The notes below the pieces were generated by a model, which ran no database searches, was not told the origin of the DNA, and worked only from the letters and a program-made list of their open reading frames with translations. Below, piece by piece: positions 8,323 to 16,441 of a DNA stretch of 40,332 nt. The DNA is from Nocardiopsis listeri (GTDB taxonomy: Bacteria > Actinomycetota > Actinomycetes > Streptosporangiales > Streptosporangiaceae): the NCBI RefSeq assembly GCF_020741345.1, contig NZ_DYZD01000263.1, positions 1 through 40,332 on the forward strand, given 5' to 3'. The first letter of the stretch is position 1. Every line of letters begins with the position of its first letter. Both the position numbers and the translations under genes were made by a program.

Positions 8323-8696
8323 GACGGCGCCGGCGGTGTGACGGGTAGGGCCTCCGACCGTCCACCGCGGCTCCGGCCCTCCCCGTCGCTCCGGCCGGTG
8401 AGCACGGCCGTGAAGCAAATGGATCGGAACGCGCCGATTCGACGATTCACCCTCTTTTCCCAGGTGGGGTAACGTGCCCCGTTAAACCTGTTCCGGGTCA
8501 CTGAAAAAAGGCCGTCAGCACACCTTGCCTTGCTGTAGTCGGATGGTTACTTTATCCAGTGGTAAACGGACATCCCGCTGCGGAAATGGTGGTGTGTGCA
8601 TTGTCGTCCGGGGCGGGAAAACTGGTCCTGAGTTCCACTGGTGATTTTGGGGGACAAAGTCCCGATGGGCTCGCCGGTTCTCTTCGGCGACCCTGG
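8323..8696. other. Intergenic region before the NLP gene
   Basis: These 374 bp contain no supported gene other than possible longer starts of the NLP gene (GTG 8559, ATG 8586). A compact dyad GGGAC-AAA-GTCCC sits at 8651-8663, 33 bp before the chosen start. The stretch around 8440-8560 is less GC-rich than its surroundings, with a run of six A at 8504-8509 region, and is the likely promoter zone. No strong terminator is visible after the phosphatase gene. Confidence 0.4.
8651..8663. promoter_or_regulatory. Dyad GGGAC-AAA-GTCCC upstream of the NLP gene
   Basis: Perfect 5-bp arms around a 3-nt spacer, 33 bp upstream of the chosen GTG start. It resembles a DosR/DevR site, whose core is GGGACTWWAGTCCC, but the spacer is one base shorter. 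It could also be a hairpin in the leader RNA. Confidence 0.35.
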
Positions 8697-9449
8697 GTGC
8701 TCGCCAAGAGGGGCGGTGTGTCCCTCCTCGGGGCCTTCGCGATCGTGGTCGCCCTCGCGGCTCCGGCGTTCGCCGAACCCCCGGCCGCCCTGCCCGCGAA
8801 TTCCTCCGAGGCCGAAGCGAAATGGCAGCCCGCCTTCGACTACGACACGGACGGTTGTTATTCGACGCCCGCGATCGGGCCCGATGGCAGTGTCGCCGAA
8901 GGGTTGAACACCTCGGGTGCGCTGAACGGAAACTGTCGAGACCAGTCCGATCTGGACAACACCAATTCTTATTCTCGCGCCAAGTGCGATGACAGTGGTT
9001 GGTGCGCTTACATGTACGCCCTCTACTTCGAAAAGGACCAGGTCCTGCCCGGATGCTGTGGGCACCGGCACGACCTGGAACACGTCGTGGTGTGGGTCCT
9101 CGACGACGAGGCGCGCCACGTGTCGGCCTCGGCGCACGGAGACTACGACACCCGACCGGCGGAGGACCTCCTGTGGGAGGGCACCCACCCCAAGATCGTC
9201 TACCACAAGGACGGCGCCTCCACCCACGCCTTCCGGTTCGCCGCCGACCATGACGACCCGCCCGAGAACCACTACGGGGTGTGGCAGTACCCCGACCTGG
9301 TGGGCTGGGACGGTTACCCCGAAGGGATCCGGGACATCTTCGTGAGGGCCGACTACGGCTCCGCGCAGCTCGACCTCAAGGACGAGCGGTTCGGTGACTC
9401 GCTCGCCAAGGCCGTTCCCGACGGGATCGACTTCGACCCGTACGCCTGA
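8697..9449 (+). CDS. Secreted NPP1 / necrosis-inducing (NLP) family protein
   Basis: 250 residues from GTG 8697. This start gives a clean signal peptide (LAKRGG, then a hydrophobic core, then APAFA before EPPAAL); starts at 8559 or 8586 would put about 40 odd residues in front. The mature protein has the NLP hallmark GHRHDLE at 122-128, corresponding to the family heptapeptide GHRHDWE, followed by HVVVWV. The cation-site His, Asp and Glu are kept while Trp is replaced by Leu. Six cysteines are visible (DGCYST, NCRDQ, KCDDSGWC, GCCGHRHD), suited to disulfides in an exported protein. NLPs are secreted by plant-associated fungi, oomycetes and some bacteria; many lyse dicot membranes by binding plant sphingolipids, others are non-toxic. 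Toxicity cannot be read from the sequence. Confidence 0.85.
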   Translation: MLAKRGGVSLLGAFAIVVALAAPAFAEPPAALPANSSEAEAKWQPAFDYDTDGCYSTPAIGPDGSVAEGLNTSGALNGNCRDQSDLDNTNSYSRAKCDDSGWCAYMYALYFEKDQVLPGCCGHRHDLEHVVVWVLDDEARHVSASAHGDYDTRPAEDLLWEGTHPKIVYHKDGASTHAFRFAADHDDPPENHYGVWQYPDLVGWDGYPEGIRDIFVRADYGSAQLDLKDERFGDSLAKAVPDGIDFDPYA

Positions 9450-9533
9450 ACCATCGAGGCCGAGGCTCGGGCGGCCGGTCCCCACCCGCCTATGGGATCG
9501 TTCGTTCGTGCCTCGCCGATTCCCCGGACGCCG

Positions 9534-9564
9534 AAGGGCCCGCCTCGGGAGGAGGCGGGCCCTT
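9534..9564. terminator. Strong hairpin between convergent genes
   Basis: Perfect 13-bp arms (AAGGGCCCGCCTC at 9534-9546, complement at 9552-9564) around a 5-nt loop. It lies between the NLP gene and the small membrane-protein gene and can serve both strands. Confidence 0.85.
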
Positions 9565-9581
9565 GGTGCGTTCGACGTCGG

Positions 9582-9749
9582 TCAGCGCCAGGACCAGGCC
9601 CACAGCAGCATGCAGACGAAGATGAAGACCAGGACGATGGCGCTGGTCTTCCAAGGGATGTGGACCTTCGGGCGGAGCTTGCGGACTCCGAGGACCAACA
9701 GGAGGACCAACAGCCCCATGACGATGAGGCCGTCCCACGCTCCGCTCAT
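9582..9749 (-). CDS. Small membrane protein, 55 residues, unknown function
   Basis: The reading frame from ATG 9749 has GAAGGATC as ribosome site on the minus strand. The protein has two hydrophobic segments, near 7-22 (LIVMGLLVLLLVLGV) and 34-52 (TSAIVLVFIFVCMLLWAW), joined by a short basic loop RKLRPKVHIPWK, and ends WSWR. That is a compact two-helix membrane hairpin. A longer frame to 9821 exists but its extra part is not hydrophobic and lacks a ribosome site. It is just downstream of the acyl-CoA dehydrogenase on the same strand (82 bp) and may be co-transcribed. I do not recognise a family. Confidence 0.65.
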   Translation of the reverse strand: MSGAWDGLIVMGLLVLLLVLGVRKLRPKVHIPWKTSAIVLVFIFVCMLLWAWSWR

Positions 9750-9831
9750 GACCGGGATCCTTCCGGACGGGGGTTCAGGGCATGTTCCGCGAATACATAC
9801 CCTGCTGCGCGGCGCATCCACGGAACACGCC

Positions 9832-10974
9832 CTAGAGGCCCAGGCCCCGGCCCACGATCTCCTTCATGATCTCGGTGGTGCCACCGAAGATCGTCTGGAC
9901 ACGCGAGTCCTGCCAGGCCCGTGCCACGGGGTATTCCATCATGTACCCGTACCCGCCGTGAAGCTGGAGGCAACGGTCCATGACCCGGTTGCACATCTCG
10001 GTGGTCCACCACTTGGCCTTCGCGGCGTCCTCGACGGTGAGCTCACCCCGGTTGAGCAGCTGGACCGCCCTGTCCACGTAGGTGCGGCCCAGGTCCACCT
10101 CGGTCGCCAACTCGGCCAGGACGAAACGGGTGTTCTGGAAGCGCCCGATCGGCCGACCGAACGCGGTGCGGTCACGGCAGTACTCGATGGTGTGCTGGAG
10201 AATGAAGTCGGCCGAGGCCACCGCGCAGGTGGCGATGGACAACCGCTCCTGCGGCAGGTTCTGCATCAGGTGGATGAAGCCCTGGCCCTCGGTGCCGATG
10301 AGGTTGCCGGTGGGCACGCGCGCGTCGTCGAAGAACAGCTCGGCGGTGTCCTGCGCCTTCATACCGATCTTGTCGAGGTTGCGGCCGCGGTCGAAACCGG
10401 GCGTGCCGCGTTCGACGCAGATCAGGGAGAAGCCCTGCGCGCCCGCCTCGGGATCGGTCTGGGCGACCACGACCACCAGGTCGGCGTTGATGCCGTTGGT
10501 GATGAAGGTCTTGGCGCCGTTGATCACGAACTCGTCGCCGTCGCGCACCGCGGAGGTCTTGATCCCCTGGAGGTCGCTGCCGGTCCCGGGTTCGGTCATG
10601 GCGATGGCGGTGATCAGCTCGCCTGAGGCGAAGCCCGGTAGCCAGCGCTTCTTCTGCTCGTCGTTGGTCAGGCCCACCATGTAGGGGGCCATGACGTCGT
10701 TCTGGAGGGTGATGCCGAGCCCGGTCGCGTGGGCGCGGCAGATCTCCTCGTTGACGATCTGGTTGTAGCGGTAGTCATGGATGCCCGTGCCCCCGTACTC
10801 CTCGGGCACGCCATGGCCGAGCAGCCCGACCCGGCCCGCCTCGACCCACACCTCGCGGGGGACGACGCCGTCCTCCTCCCACCGGTCGTGGCGGGGTACG
10901 ACCTCTCGCCTGAGGAACTCGGCGACCGATTCGCGGAAGAGTTCCTGGTCGGCGTCGAAGAGTTCCCGCTTCAT
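9832..10974 (-). CDS. Acyl-CoA dehydrogenase
   Basis: 380 residues, full length for the family. It would catalyse the first FAD-dependent step of fatty-acid or branched acyl-CoA beta-oxidation, passing electrons to ETF. Visible marks are the first signature AMTEPGTGSDLQGIKTSA near 128-145, the FAD-binding FITNG, the central beta-domain, and the second signature region DRCLQLHGGYGYMMEYPVAR followed by FGGTTEIMKEIVGR near the C-terminus. The position of the catalytic Glu differs among subfamilies, so chain-length preference cannot be assigned. It is divergent from the MFS gene, with a TAACCGAA-N5-TTCGGTTA palindrome 43 bp upstream of its start. The same palindrome precedes the thiolase gene, which supports a common fatty-acid catabolism role. 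Confidence 0.93.
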   Translation of the reverse strand: MKRELFDADQELFRESVAEFLRREVVPRHDRWEEDGVVPREVWVEAGRVGLLGHGVPEEYGGTGIHDYRYNQIVNEEICRAHATGLGITLQNDVMAPYMVGLTNDEQKKRWLPGFASGELITAIAMTEPGTGSDLQGIKTSAVRDGDEFVINGAKTFITNGINADLVVVVAQTDPEAGAQGFSLICVERGTPGFDRGRNLDKIGMKAQDTAELFFDDARVPTGNLIGTEGQGFIHLMQNLPQERLSIATCAVASADFILQHTIEYCRDRTAFGRPIGRFQNTRFVLAELATEVDLGRTYVDRAVQLLNRGELTVEDAAKAKWWTTEMCNRVMDRCLQLHGGYGYMMEYPVARAWQDSRVQTIFGGTTEIMKEIVGRGLGL

Positions 10975-11017
10975 GCGCTGCTCCGAGGGTGTCGGGGATC
11001 ACTGTGTTCCCACACGG

Positions 11018-11038
11018 TAACCGAATCGCGTTCGGTTA
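11018..11038. promoter_or_regulatory. Palindromic operator TAACCGAA-N5-TTCGGTTA
   Basis: Perfect 8-bp arms around TCGCG, between the divergent acyl-CoA dehydrogenase and MFS genes. A second copy (7-bp arms) lies before the thiolase gene at 13286-13304. The size fits a TetR- or GntR-type dimer. The regulator is not identifiable in this window. Confidence 0.7.
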
Positions 11039-11181
11039 TGAAGGTCGGGGGGCAAGTGGGTGCAAAGTTCCCGTTCTCCCGGGCGGTTCCCCCGAGGTGA
11101 GCGGGAAAGGGGTTCCTAATGTGGCCGCAGCGGGGGCGCCGGACGGTGAGCGTCCTCCGACACGACCTGGGAGGCGATTCG

Positions 11182-13236
11182 ATGGCCCGTGGCAGCGCCG
11201 CCGACCATGGGGCGCAGGATCGGCGAGAACACCAGGGCGCGCGGATCGCGTTGATCATGACCGCCCTGATGCTCACGGTCCTGTTGTCCGCGCTGGACCA
11301 GACGATCGTGTCCACGGCGCTGCCGACGATCGTCTCCGACCTGGGCGGGCTCAACCACCTGTCCTGGGTGATCACCGCCTACCTCCTGGCCGTCACCGCC
11401 AGCACCCCGCTGTGGGGCAAACTCGGTGACCAGTTCGGCCGCAAGAAGCTGTTCCTGACCTGCATCGCCGTGTTCCTCGTGGGCTCGATGCTGTGCGGGA
11501 TCGCCCAGAACATGCTCCAGCTGATCCTCGCCCGCGGCTTTCAGGGGATCGGTGGCGGCGGGATCATGGTGTTGGCCTCGGCCATCATCGGTGACGTGGT
11601 CTCCCCGCGTGAGCGCGGCAAGTACCAGGGGCTCTTCGGAGCGGTCTTCGGCGTCTCCAGCGTCGCGGGCCCTCTTCTCGGCGGGCTGTTCGTGGACCAC
11701 CTGTCGTGGCGGTGGGTGTTCTACGTGAACCTCCCACTGGGGCTGCTGGCGTTCGTGACGGTCCTGTACTTCCTGCCCGGCCGTTCGCCCACCGGCCGAC
11801 AGAACATCGACTACGCGGGCATCGTCCTGCTCGCCACCACCGCCGTGTGCCTCACCCTGATCGCCTCCTGGGGCGGGAGCATGTACGGCTGGTTGTCCTG
11901 GCAGATCATCGGCCTGGGGGCGGCCGCGGTGATCCTTGGACTGGGCTGGTGGCTCACCGCCCGTCGGGCCGCCGAACCGGTCATACCGCTGGGCCTGTTC
12001 CGCGACTCCACCGCCGTGGTGGCCATGGCCATCGGCTTCTGCGTGGGCTTCGCGATGATGGGGTCGATGGCGTTCCTGCCGCTCTTCCTCCAGATCGTGC
12101 ACGGACTGTCTCCGACGGCGTCCGGTCTGCATCTGCTGCCGATGGTCGTGGGCATGCTGATCACCTCCGTCACGAGCGGCCGTCTGGTGACCCACACCGG
12201 AAGGTACAAGCCCTACCCGATCGCGGGGATGGCGCTCACCGCGACCGGACTGTTCCTGATGTCGCGGATGGGACCGGACAGCTCGCTGCTGCAGATGAGC
12301 CTGTACTTCTTCGTCCTGGGGGTCGGGCTGGGCCTGGTGATGCAGGTGGTGGTCGTGGTGGTGCAGAACGCGGTGTCCTACGACGACCTGGGCGTGGCGA
12401 CGTCGACGGCCACCTTCTTCCGGTCGATCGGCGGTTCGTTCGGCACGGCCGTGTTCGGCGCGGTCTTCGCCGGACAGCTCGCCTCGAACCTGGCCGAGCG
12501 CGCGGAGGAGATCCGGCTGCCGCCCGGGGTGGAGCCCGCGGACCTGGAGTCCGACCCGAGGGCGCTGGACCAGCTCTCGCCCGGTGAACAGGCGGGCTTC
12601 CTGGAGTCCTACGCCGACGCCATCGACGTCGTCTTCCTGACGGCCGTCCCCGTGGCACTCGTCGGATTCGTGCTGGCGGTGTTCCTGAAGCAGATCCCGC
12701 TGCGCCTCACCATCACCACCCCGGACCTGGACGAGGCCTTCTCCCCGGTGGCGACGCCGAGCCGGTCCACGATCGCCCAGGTCGAGCACGAGATCTACCA
12801 GGCCACCGGGGCCGAGGGTGCCGAGACGATGTACGGCAGGTTGCGGGAGGCCGCCGGTCTGGACGCGTCCGTCGAGGCCTGCTGGGCACTCAGTCACCTG
12901 GGCGTCAGGGGGCCGCTTTCGGTGGAGCAGCTGCATCGGTTCTCCGGTCTGGCGGTGGCCCGGTGGGAGAACGTGCACCAGGAACTCCTGGAGAGCGGCT
13001 ATCTGGTCCCCGACAGTGAGCCGTGGGAGCTGAACTGGCGTGGTGAGGACGCCGTCCGCAAACTCTACGAGGCACAGCGCACCGCCCTGCGCTCCTTGCT
13101 CTCGGACTTCGACCCGGACGAGCACCCCGACGTGTTCGAGGTCCTGGAGAAGGTCACCGGGGACACCCTGGGCGACCAGCGCGACGCGGCCCGCCTGGGC
13201 GGCGCCGAAGAGGACCCGGACCAAGAGCGCGGATGA
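11182..13236 (+). CDS. MFS multidrug exporter (DHA2/EmrB-QacA type) with C-terminal winged-helix-like extension
   Basis: 684 residues from ATG 11182, chosen because GGGAGG lies 7 nt upstream; the frame is open from ATG 11119. The N-terminal 515 residues give about 14 membrane segments. Motifs include [13 protein letters not shown] in helix 1, the motif-A loop [13 protein letters not shown], and the motif-C region [21 protein letters not shown]. Members are proton-driven exporters of lipophilic drugs or metabolites. After the last helix come about 150 soluble residues from 530 on; the stretch [20 protein letters not shown] and following residues read like a MarR-type winged helix. Placed between a dehydrogenase and a thiolase that share an operator motif, it may export fatty-acid-like compounds, but substrate is not deducible. 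Confidence 0.88.
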   Translation: MARGSAADHGAQDRREHQGARIALIMTALMLTVLLSALDQTIVSTALPTIVSDLGGLNHLSWVITAYLLAVTASTPLWGKLGDQFGRKKLFLTCIAVFLVGSMLCGIAQNMLQLILARGFQGIGGGGIMVLASAIIGDVVSPRERGKYQGLFGAVFGVSSVAGPLLGGLFVDHLSWRWVFYVNLPLGLLAFVTVLYFLPGRSPTGRQNIDYAGIVLLATTAVCLTLIASWGGSMYGWLSWQIIGLGAAAVILGLGWWLTARRAAEPVIPLGLFRDSTAVVAMAIGFCVGFAMMGSMAFLPLFLQIVHGLSPTASGLHLLPMVVGMLITSVTSGRLVTHTGRYKPYPIAGMALTATGLFLMSRMGPDSSLLQMSLYFFVLGVGLGLVMQVVVVVVQNAVSYDDLGVATSTATFFRSIGGSFGTAVFGAVFAGQLASNLAERAEEIRLPPGVEPADLESDPRALDQLSPGEQAGFLESYADAIDVVFLTAVPVALVGFVLAVFLKQIPLRLTITTPDLDEAFSPVATPSRSTIAQVEHEIYQATGAEGAETMYGRLREAAGLDASVEACWALSHLGVRGPLSVEQLHRFSGLAVARWENVHQELLESGYLVPDSEPWELNWRGEDAVRKLYEAQRTALRSLLSDFDPDEHPDVFEVLEKVTGDTLGDQRDAARLGGAEEDPDQERG

Positions 13237-13285
13237 GCCGGGGCAAGAGCGGGAAGTCGGGGGCGGAGGCTTGTCACGGAGACGA

Positions 13286-13304
13286 AACCGAATACAGTTC
13301 GGTT
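13286..13304. promoter_or_regulatory. Palindromic operator AACCGAA-N5-TTCGGTT
   Basis: Perfect 7-bp arms around TACAG, 37 bp upstream of the thiolase start. It matches the core of the palindrome at 11018-11038. Repetition in front of two beta-oxidation genes supports a common regulator. Confidence 0.7.
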
Positions 13305-13341
13305 GAATAGGACGTCACATTCCAGCCCCTTGGAGGACCCC

Positions 13342-14484
13342 GTGGCCGAGGCATACATCGTCGGCGCAGTTCGTACCCCCGTCGGCACCAAGAAGGGCGC
13401 GCTCGCCGCGGTGCACCCGGCGGACCTGGGGGCGCACGTCCTCAAGGAACTCGTCGAGCGCACCGGGGTCGACCCGTCCGCGGTCGAGGACGTCATCATG
13501 GGCGTGGTCAGCCAGGCCGGTCCGCAGGCCCTGGACCTGGCCCGCACCGCGTGGCTCTCCGCGGGGCTGCCCGAGACCGTCGCCGGTGTCACCATCGACC
13601 GCCAGTGCGGCTCCTCCCAGCAGTCCATCCACTTCGCCGCCCAGGGCGTCATGTCCGGTACCCAGGACCTCGTCGTGGCGACCGGTGTGGAGAACATGGG
13701 CATGGTGCCGATGGGCTCCAACGTCCAGTACGCCATCGACAACGACATCCCGCTGTACGGCGAGGGCTGGGTCGAGCGTTACGGAATGCAGGAGATCTCC
13801 CAGTTCCGCGGCGCCCAGCTCATGTGCGAGAAGTGGGGCTACAAGCGCGAGCAGTTGGAGCGGTTCGCCCTGGAGAGCCACCGACGCGCCGCCGCCGCGC
13901 TGGAGGCGGGGCACTTCGACTCCCAGATCGCGCCGATCGCCGGTGTCACCCAGGACGAGGGCGTGCGCCCCGACACCACCATGGAGAAGATGGCCGGCCT
14001 CAAGCCGCTGCGCGAGGGCTGGGAGCTCACCGCCGCGATCGCCAGCCAGATCTCCGTCGGTGCCGGTGCCCTGCTCATCGCCTCCGAGCGCGCGGTGAAG
14101 CAGCACGACCTGACCCCGCTCGCCCGCATCGTTCAGCTGTCGCTGGTCGGCGACGACCCGGTCTACATGCTCACCGCGCCCATCCCCGCGACCCGCATCG
14201 CCCTGGAGAAGGCCGGCCTGAGCATCGACGACATCGACGTCACCGAGATCAACGAGGCGTTCGCGCCGGTGCCGATGTCGTGGATCGACGAGCTGGGCGC
14301 CGACCCGGCCAAGGTCAACCCGAACGGCGGCGCCATCGCCCTGGGCCACCCGCTGGGCGCCACCGGTTCGGTCCTGATGACCAAGCTGGTCAACGAGCTG
14401 CACCGCACCGGTGGCCGCTACGGCCTGCAGACCATGTGCGAGGGCGGCGGCCAGGCCAACGTCACCATCATCGAACGCGTCTGA
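13342..14484 (+). CDS. Acetyl-CoA acyltransferase (thiolase)
   Basis: 380 residues from GTG 13342, chosen because TTGGAGGA lies just upstream and the protein then begins VAEAYIVGAVRTPVG, as thiolases do. The nucleophile is Cys89 in DRQCGSSQQS, the catalytic histidine is His336 in GHPLGATG, and the second active-site cysteine is Cys366 in MCEGGGQAN. NEAFAPVP supplies the conserved Asn. It either cleaves 3-ketoacyl-CoA at the end of beta-oxidation or condenses acetyl-CoA. The nearby dehydrogenase and shared operator favour the degradative role. A strong terminator follows directly at 14496. Confidence 0.94.
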   Translation: MAEAYIVGAVRTPVGTKKGALAAVHPADLGAHVLKELVERTGVDPSAVEDVIMGVVSQAGPQALDLARTAWLSAGLPETVAGVTIDRQCGSSQQSIHFAAQGVMSGTQDLVVATGVENMGMVPMGSNVQYAIDNDIPLYGEGWVERYGMQEISQFRGAQLMCEKWGYKREQLERFALESHRRAAAALEAGHFDSQIAPIAGVTQDEGVRPDTTMEKMAGLKPLREGWELTAAIASQISVGAGALLIASERAVKQHDLTPLARIVQLSLVGDDPVYMLTAPIPATRIALEKAGLSIDDIDVTEINEAFAPVPMSWIDELGADPAKVNPNGGAIALGHPLGATGSVLMTKLVNELHRTGGRYGLQTMCEGGGQANVTIIERV

Positions 14485-14495
14485 CCCGTGTCCTG

Positions 14496-14530
14496 GAACG
14501 GGCCGCGCACTCACGGTGCGCGGCCCGTTC
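14496..14530. terminator. Strong hairpin between thiolase and AlkZ-like genes
   Basis: Perfect 15-bp arms (14496-14510 and 14516-14530) around TCACG. It lies between two convergent genes and can act in both directions. Confidence 0.88.
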
Positions 14531-14558
14531 ACCGTTCCACTCGTCGGGGCAGGGTCGG

Positions 14559-15791
14559 TCAGCGAGCGGAGGAACGCAGGGCCTCGCCCCCCACGCCGTT
14601 GTCCAGGCCGAGCCAACCGGCCATCTCCGACAGTTGGTCCAAGAGCGCGGGCATGGTGTCGGCCGGGGCGTTCTCCTCCAGGGTGATCCGGCGGGCCAGG
14701 AGGGTTCCCGACGCGCGGTCGGCCTTGAGGTCGACGCGGGCGACCAGGTCCTCGCCCAGCAGGAACGGCAGTACGTAGTAGCCGTGTACGCGCTTGGCGG
14801 CCGGCACGTAGATCTCCAGGCGGTAGCGGAACCCGAACAGCTCCTCGGCGCGGTCCCGGGTCCAGACCAGGGAGTCGAACGGGCTCAACAGGGCCCGCGC
14901 CTCGACCTTGCGTGGGACGCGGGCGTCCTTGTGCAGGTAGGCGGTGCGGTCTCGACCGCGTACGGACACCGGGACCAGTTCACCGGCCTCCACCAGGTCG
15001 GCGACGGCGGCGCGGGTCTCGTCGCCCTTGAGCCGGAAGTAGTCGCGCAGGTCGGGTTCGGTGGCGATGCCGTGGGCCCGGGCGGCGATGGCCACCAGCT
15101 CCCGGTGCGCCTCGTCCGGGGTGGGGTGCGCGAGCCGGTGGACCTCGAAGGGCAGTACGCGTTCGGGCAGGTCGTAGCGGCGTTCGAACTGGACGTTGCG
15201 GCCGTTGGTGGTGAGGTCGCCGATCCAGAACAGGTACTCCAGGCACTTCTTGACCTCGGACCAGTTCCAGCCCCAGTGCTCCTTGACCCGGGGCGCGTCC
15301 TGGGCCAGTGAGCTCTCGACCTCGCGGGCGGTGGCCGGACCGATCCGGGCCACCTCCTCGTACACCGTCTTGACCAGATGCGGTTTCTCCTCGCGGATGC
15401 CGTTCAACCAACCGACGCGTTCCCGGGTACGGTTGCGTTCCATCCGGTGCCGCATGAGCCGGTGGGTTCCGGGTGGCACCAGGCTGGCCTCGTGGGCCCA
15501 GCACTCGACCAGCCGGGCCGGGCTCGACCCGACGGCGGTGGTGGTCGCGCGGTCCAGCAGGGCGGGGTCGTAGGCGCCCAAGCGGGCGAAGACCGGCAGG
15601 TACTGGCTGCGGGCGAGCACGTTCACGCTGTCGATCTGCAGGATCCCGATCCGGCGCAGCACCCGTGCCAGGTGGGCGAGGGTGGGCTCCCCCTTGGGGC
15701 GTGGGTCGGCGAAGCCCTGGGCGGCCAGGGCTATCCGGCGGGCCTGGGACGGGGAGAACTCGGCGTCGCGACGGGGGTGCGGTTCGACCAT
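14559..15791 (-). CDS. Winged-helix DNA glycosylase-like protein (YcaQ/AlkZ family)
   Basis: 410 residues from ATG 15791, the usual family length. It begins with [21 protein letters not shown], then [29 protein letters not shown], the typical N-terminal HTH_42 stretch with the conserved Gln-Ile-Asp. Later marks are [11 protein letters not shown], a helix-rich middle with [41 protein letters not shown] and [26 protein letters not shown]. AlkZ (Streptomyces sahachiroi) and E. coli YcaQ unhook alkylated and interstrand-crosslinked bases in DNA; many homologues serve self-protection or general repair. I cannot tell which subfamily this is. Exonuclease III, which handles abasic sites, lies 650 bp away but is divergent. 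The start is uncertain: TTG 15800 has GGAGG closer in front. Confidence 0.85.
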   Translation of the reverse strand: MVEPHPRRDAEFSPSQARRIALAAQGFADPRPKGEPTLAHLARVLRRIGILQIDSVNVLARSQYLPVFARLGAYDPALLDRATTTAVGSSPARLVECWAHEASLVPPGTHRLMRHRMERNRTRERVGWLNGIREEKPHLVKTVYEEVARIGPATAREVESSLAQDAPRVKEHWGWNWSEVKKCLEYLFWIGDLTTNGRNVQFERRYDLPERVLPFEVHRLAHPTPDEAHRELVAIAARAHGIATEPDLRDYFRLKGDETRAAVADLVEAGELVPVSVRGRDRTAYLHKDARVPRKVEARALLSPFDSLVWTRDRAEELFGFRYRLEIYVPAAKRVHGYYVLPFLLGEDLVARVDLKADRASGTLLARRITLEENAPADTMPALLDQLSEMAGWLGLDNGVGGEALRSSAR

Positions 15792-15864
15792 GCGACCCAA
15801 CCTAACCTCCGGTACCGACGAACCGAGGTCGTCGCGGTTCAGGAGGGCGTTCGGTCGATCGACG

Positions 15865-15990
15865 AAAAAACCTTGCGCGCAATGCGAACCGTAAGGGGGG
15901 CTCGGCCGTCCAACGAAACGCGACGGAAAACAACCGAGCATGTGCCGGGAGTCGCACAACCCCGGTGCGGAGGACGGCCGCACCGGGGTT
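15865..15990. ncRNA. Structured intergenic element, candidate small RNA or leader (strand unsure)
   Basis: Three stems follow one another: GCTCGG/CCGAGC at 15900-15905 and 15934-15939 with an inner stem CCGTC/GACGG; TGTGC/GCACA at 15941-15945 and 15954-15958; and a 13-bp hairpin at 15958-15990. Read on plus, the last hairpin is followed by TTT and looks like an intrinsic terminator. Read on minus, the element ends in six T at 15870-15865 and would lie in front of the AlkZ-like gene. No coding frame explains it. I do not recognise a known RNA family. Confidence 0.35.
15958..15990 (+). terminator. Orphan terminator hairpin
   Basis: Perfect 13-bp arms (AACCCCGGTGCGG at 15958-15970, complement at 15978-15990) around a 7-nt loop, followed by T residues. 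No gene on either strand ends just before it, so it most likely ends a non-coding transcript or is left over from a lost gene at the IS remnant junction. Confidence 0.6.
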
Positions 15991-16035
15991 TCCTCATGTC
16001 AGAGGCGTACCCGGGCCCCAGGCAGGCGGGTGCGC

Positions 16036-16432
16036 CAAAAAGTCCGGTCCGAACCGGGCCGACCTGGGCAAAGGGTGGCACCGACTCGAACTCGCGCTGC
16101 GCAACGCCGCACGTAAGACCGGCACCCGCGTCGTGCCGGTCAACCCCGCCTACACCTCGCAGACGTGTCACCGGTGCAAGGTGGTGGACGCCCACTCGCG
16201 CAAGAGCCGAGCCGAGTTCGCGTGCACCGCCTGCGAACACACCGACCACGCCGATGTGAACGCGGCCAAGGGAATCCTTCACGCCGCGGGGCACGCGATG
16301 ACGGTCTGCGGAGACCTCGCCGTCGGGCGGTCCGTGAAGCAGGAGCCAGCCTCCGCGAGGGCAGGAGCACCAACCGGTGTTGTCGCTGGTCGGAATCCCC
16401 CGGCTTTAGCCGTGGGGGAGGAAGTCAACTAG
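16036..16432 (+). pseudogene. TnpB/OrfB (IS605/IS1341-type) transposase remnant, C-terminal third only
   Basis: The frame encodes only the end of TnpB. It starts abruptly near KKSGPNRADLGKGWHRLELA, continues with the hallmark VPVNPAYTSQTCHRCKVVDA, a second zinc knuckle CTAC, and the last RuvC segment TDHADVNAAKGIL, which has the third catalytic Asp. The first two RuvC catalytic segments and the whole N-terminus are missing, so neither RNA-guided cutting nor transposition support is expected. The frame runs to TAG 16430-16432. The 5' breakpoint is near 16030; no left end of the element is recognisable. It ends only 9 nt before the exonuclease III start. Confidence 0.85.
16392..16429 (+). mobile_element. 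Right end of the IS605/IS1341-type element with omega-RNA-like hairpin
   Basis: The stem CCCCC-GGC (16397-16404) pairs with GCC-GT-GGGGG (16409-16418) around TTTA and is followed by AGGAAGTCAAC. This hairpin plus a GTCAA-type end is the usual right-end form of such elements and the 3' part of TnpB guide RNAs (omega RNA). In an intact element the guide would be the bases after TCAAC, here the first bases of the exonuclease III promoter and gene. The end is intact although the protein gene is truncated. Confidence 0.7.
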
Positions 16433-16435
16433 CCT
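16430..16435 (+). promoter_or_regulatory. Leaderless-type -10 box (TAGCCT) of the exonuclease III gene
   Basis: TANNNT matches the actinobacterial -10 form and lies 6 nt before GTG 16442; no ribosome site is present, so transcript and translation probably start together. The box directly follows the IS right end, so the -35 region now lies inside the element. Confidence 0.5.
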
Positions 16436-16441
16436 TCTGCT

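Noticed and set aside
15793..15812. Half of an IdeR-like iron box (TTAGGTTGGG on the minus strand) before the AlkZ-like gene
   Set aside because: Only the left half resembles TTAGGTTAGG; the right arm is missing, and GGAGG there is better explained as a ribosome site.
16036..16432. Active TnpB or transposon
   Set aside because: The first two RuvC catalytic segments, the N-terminus and the left end are missing.
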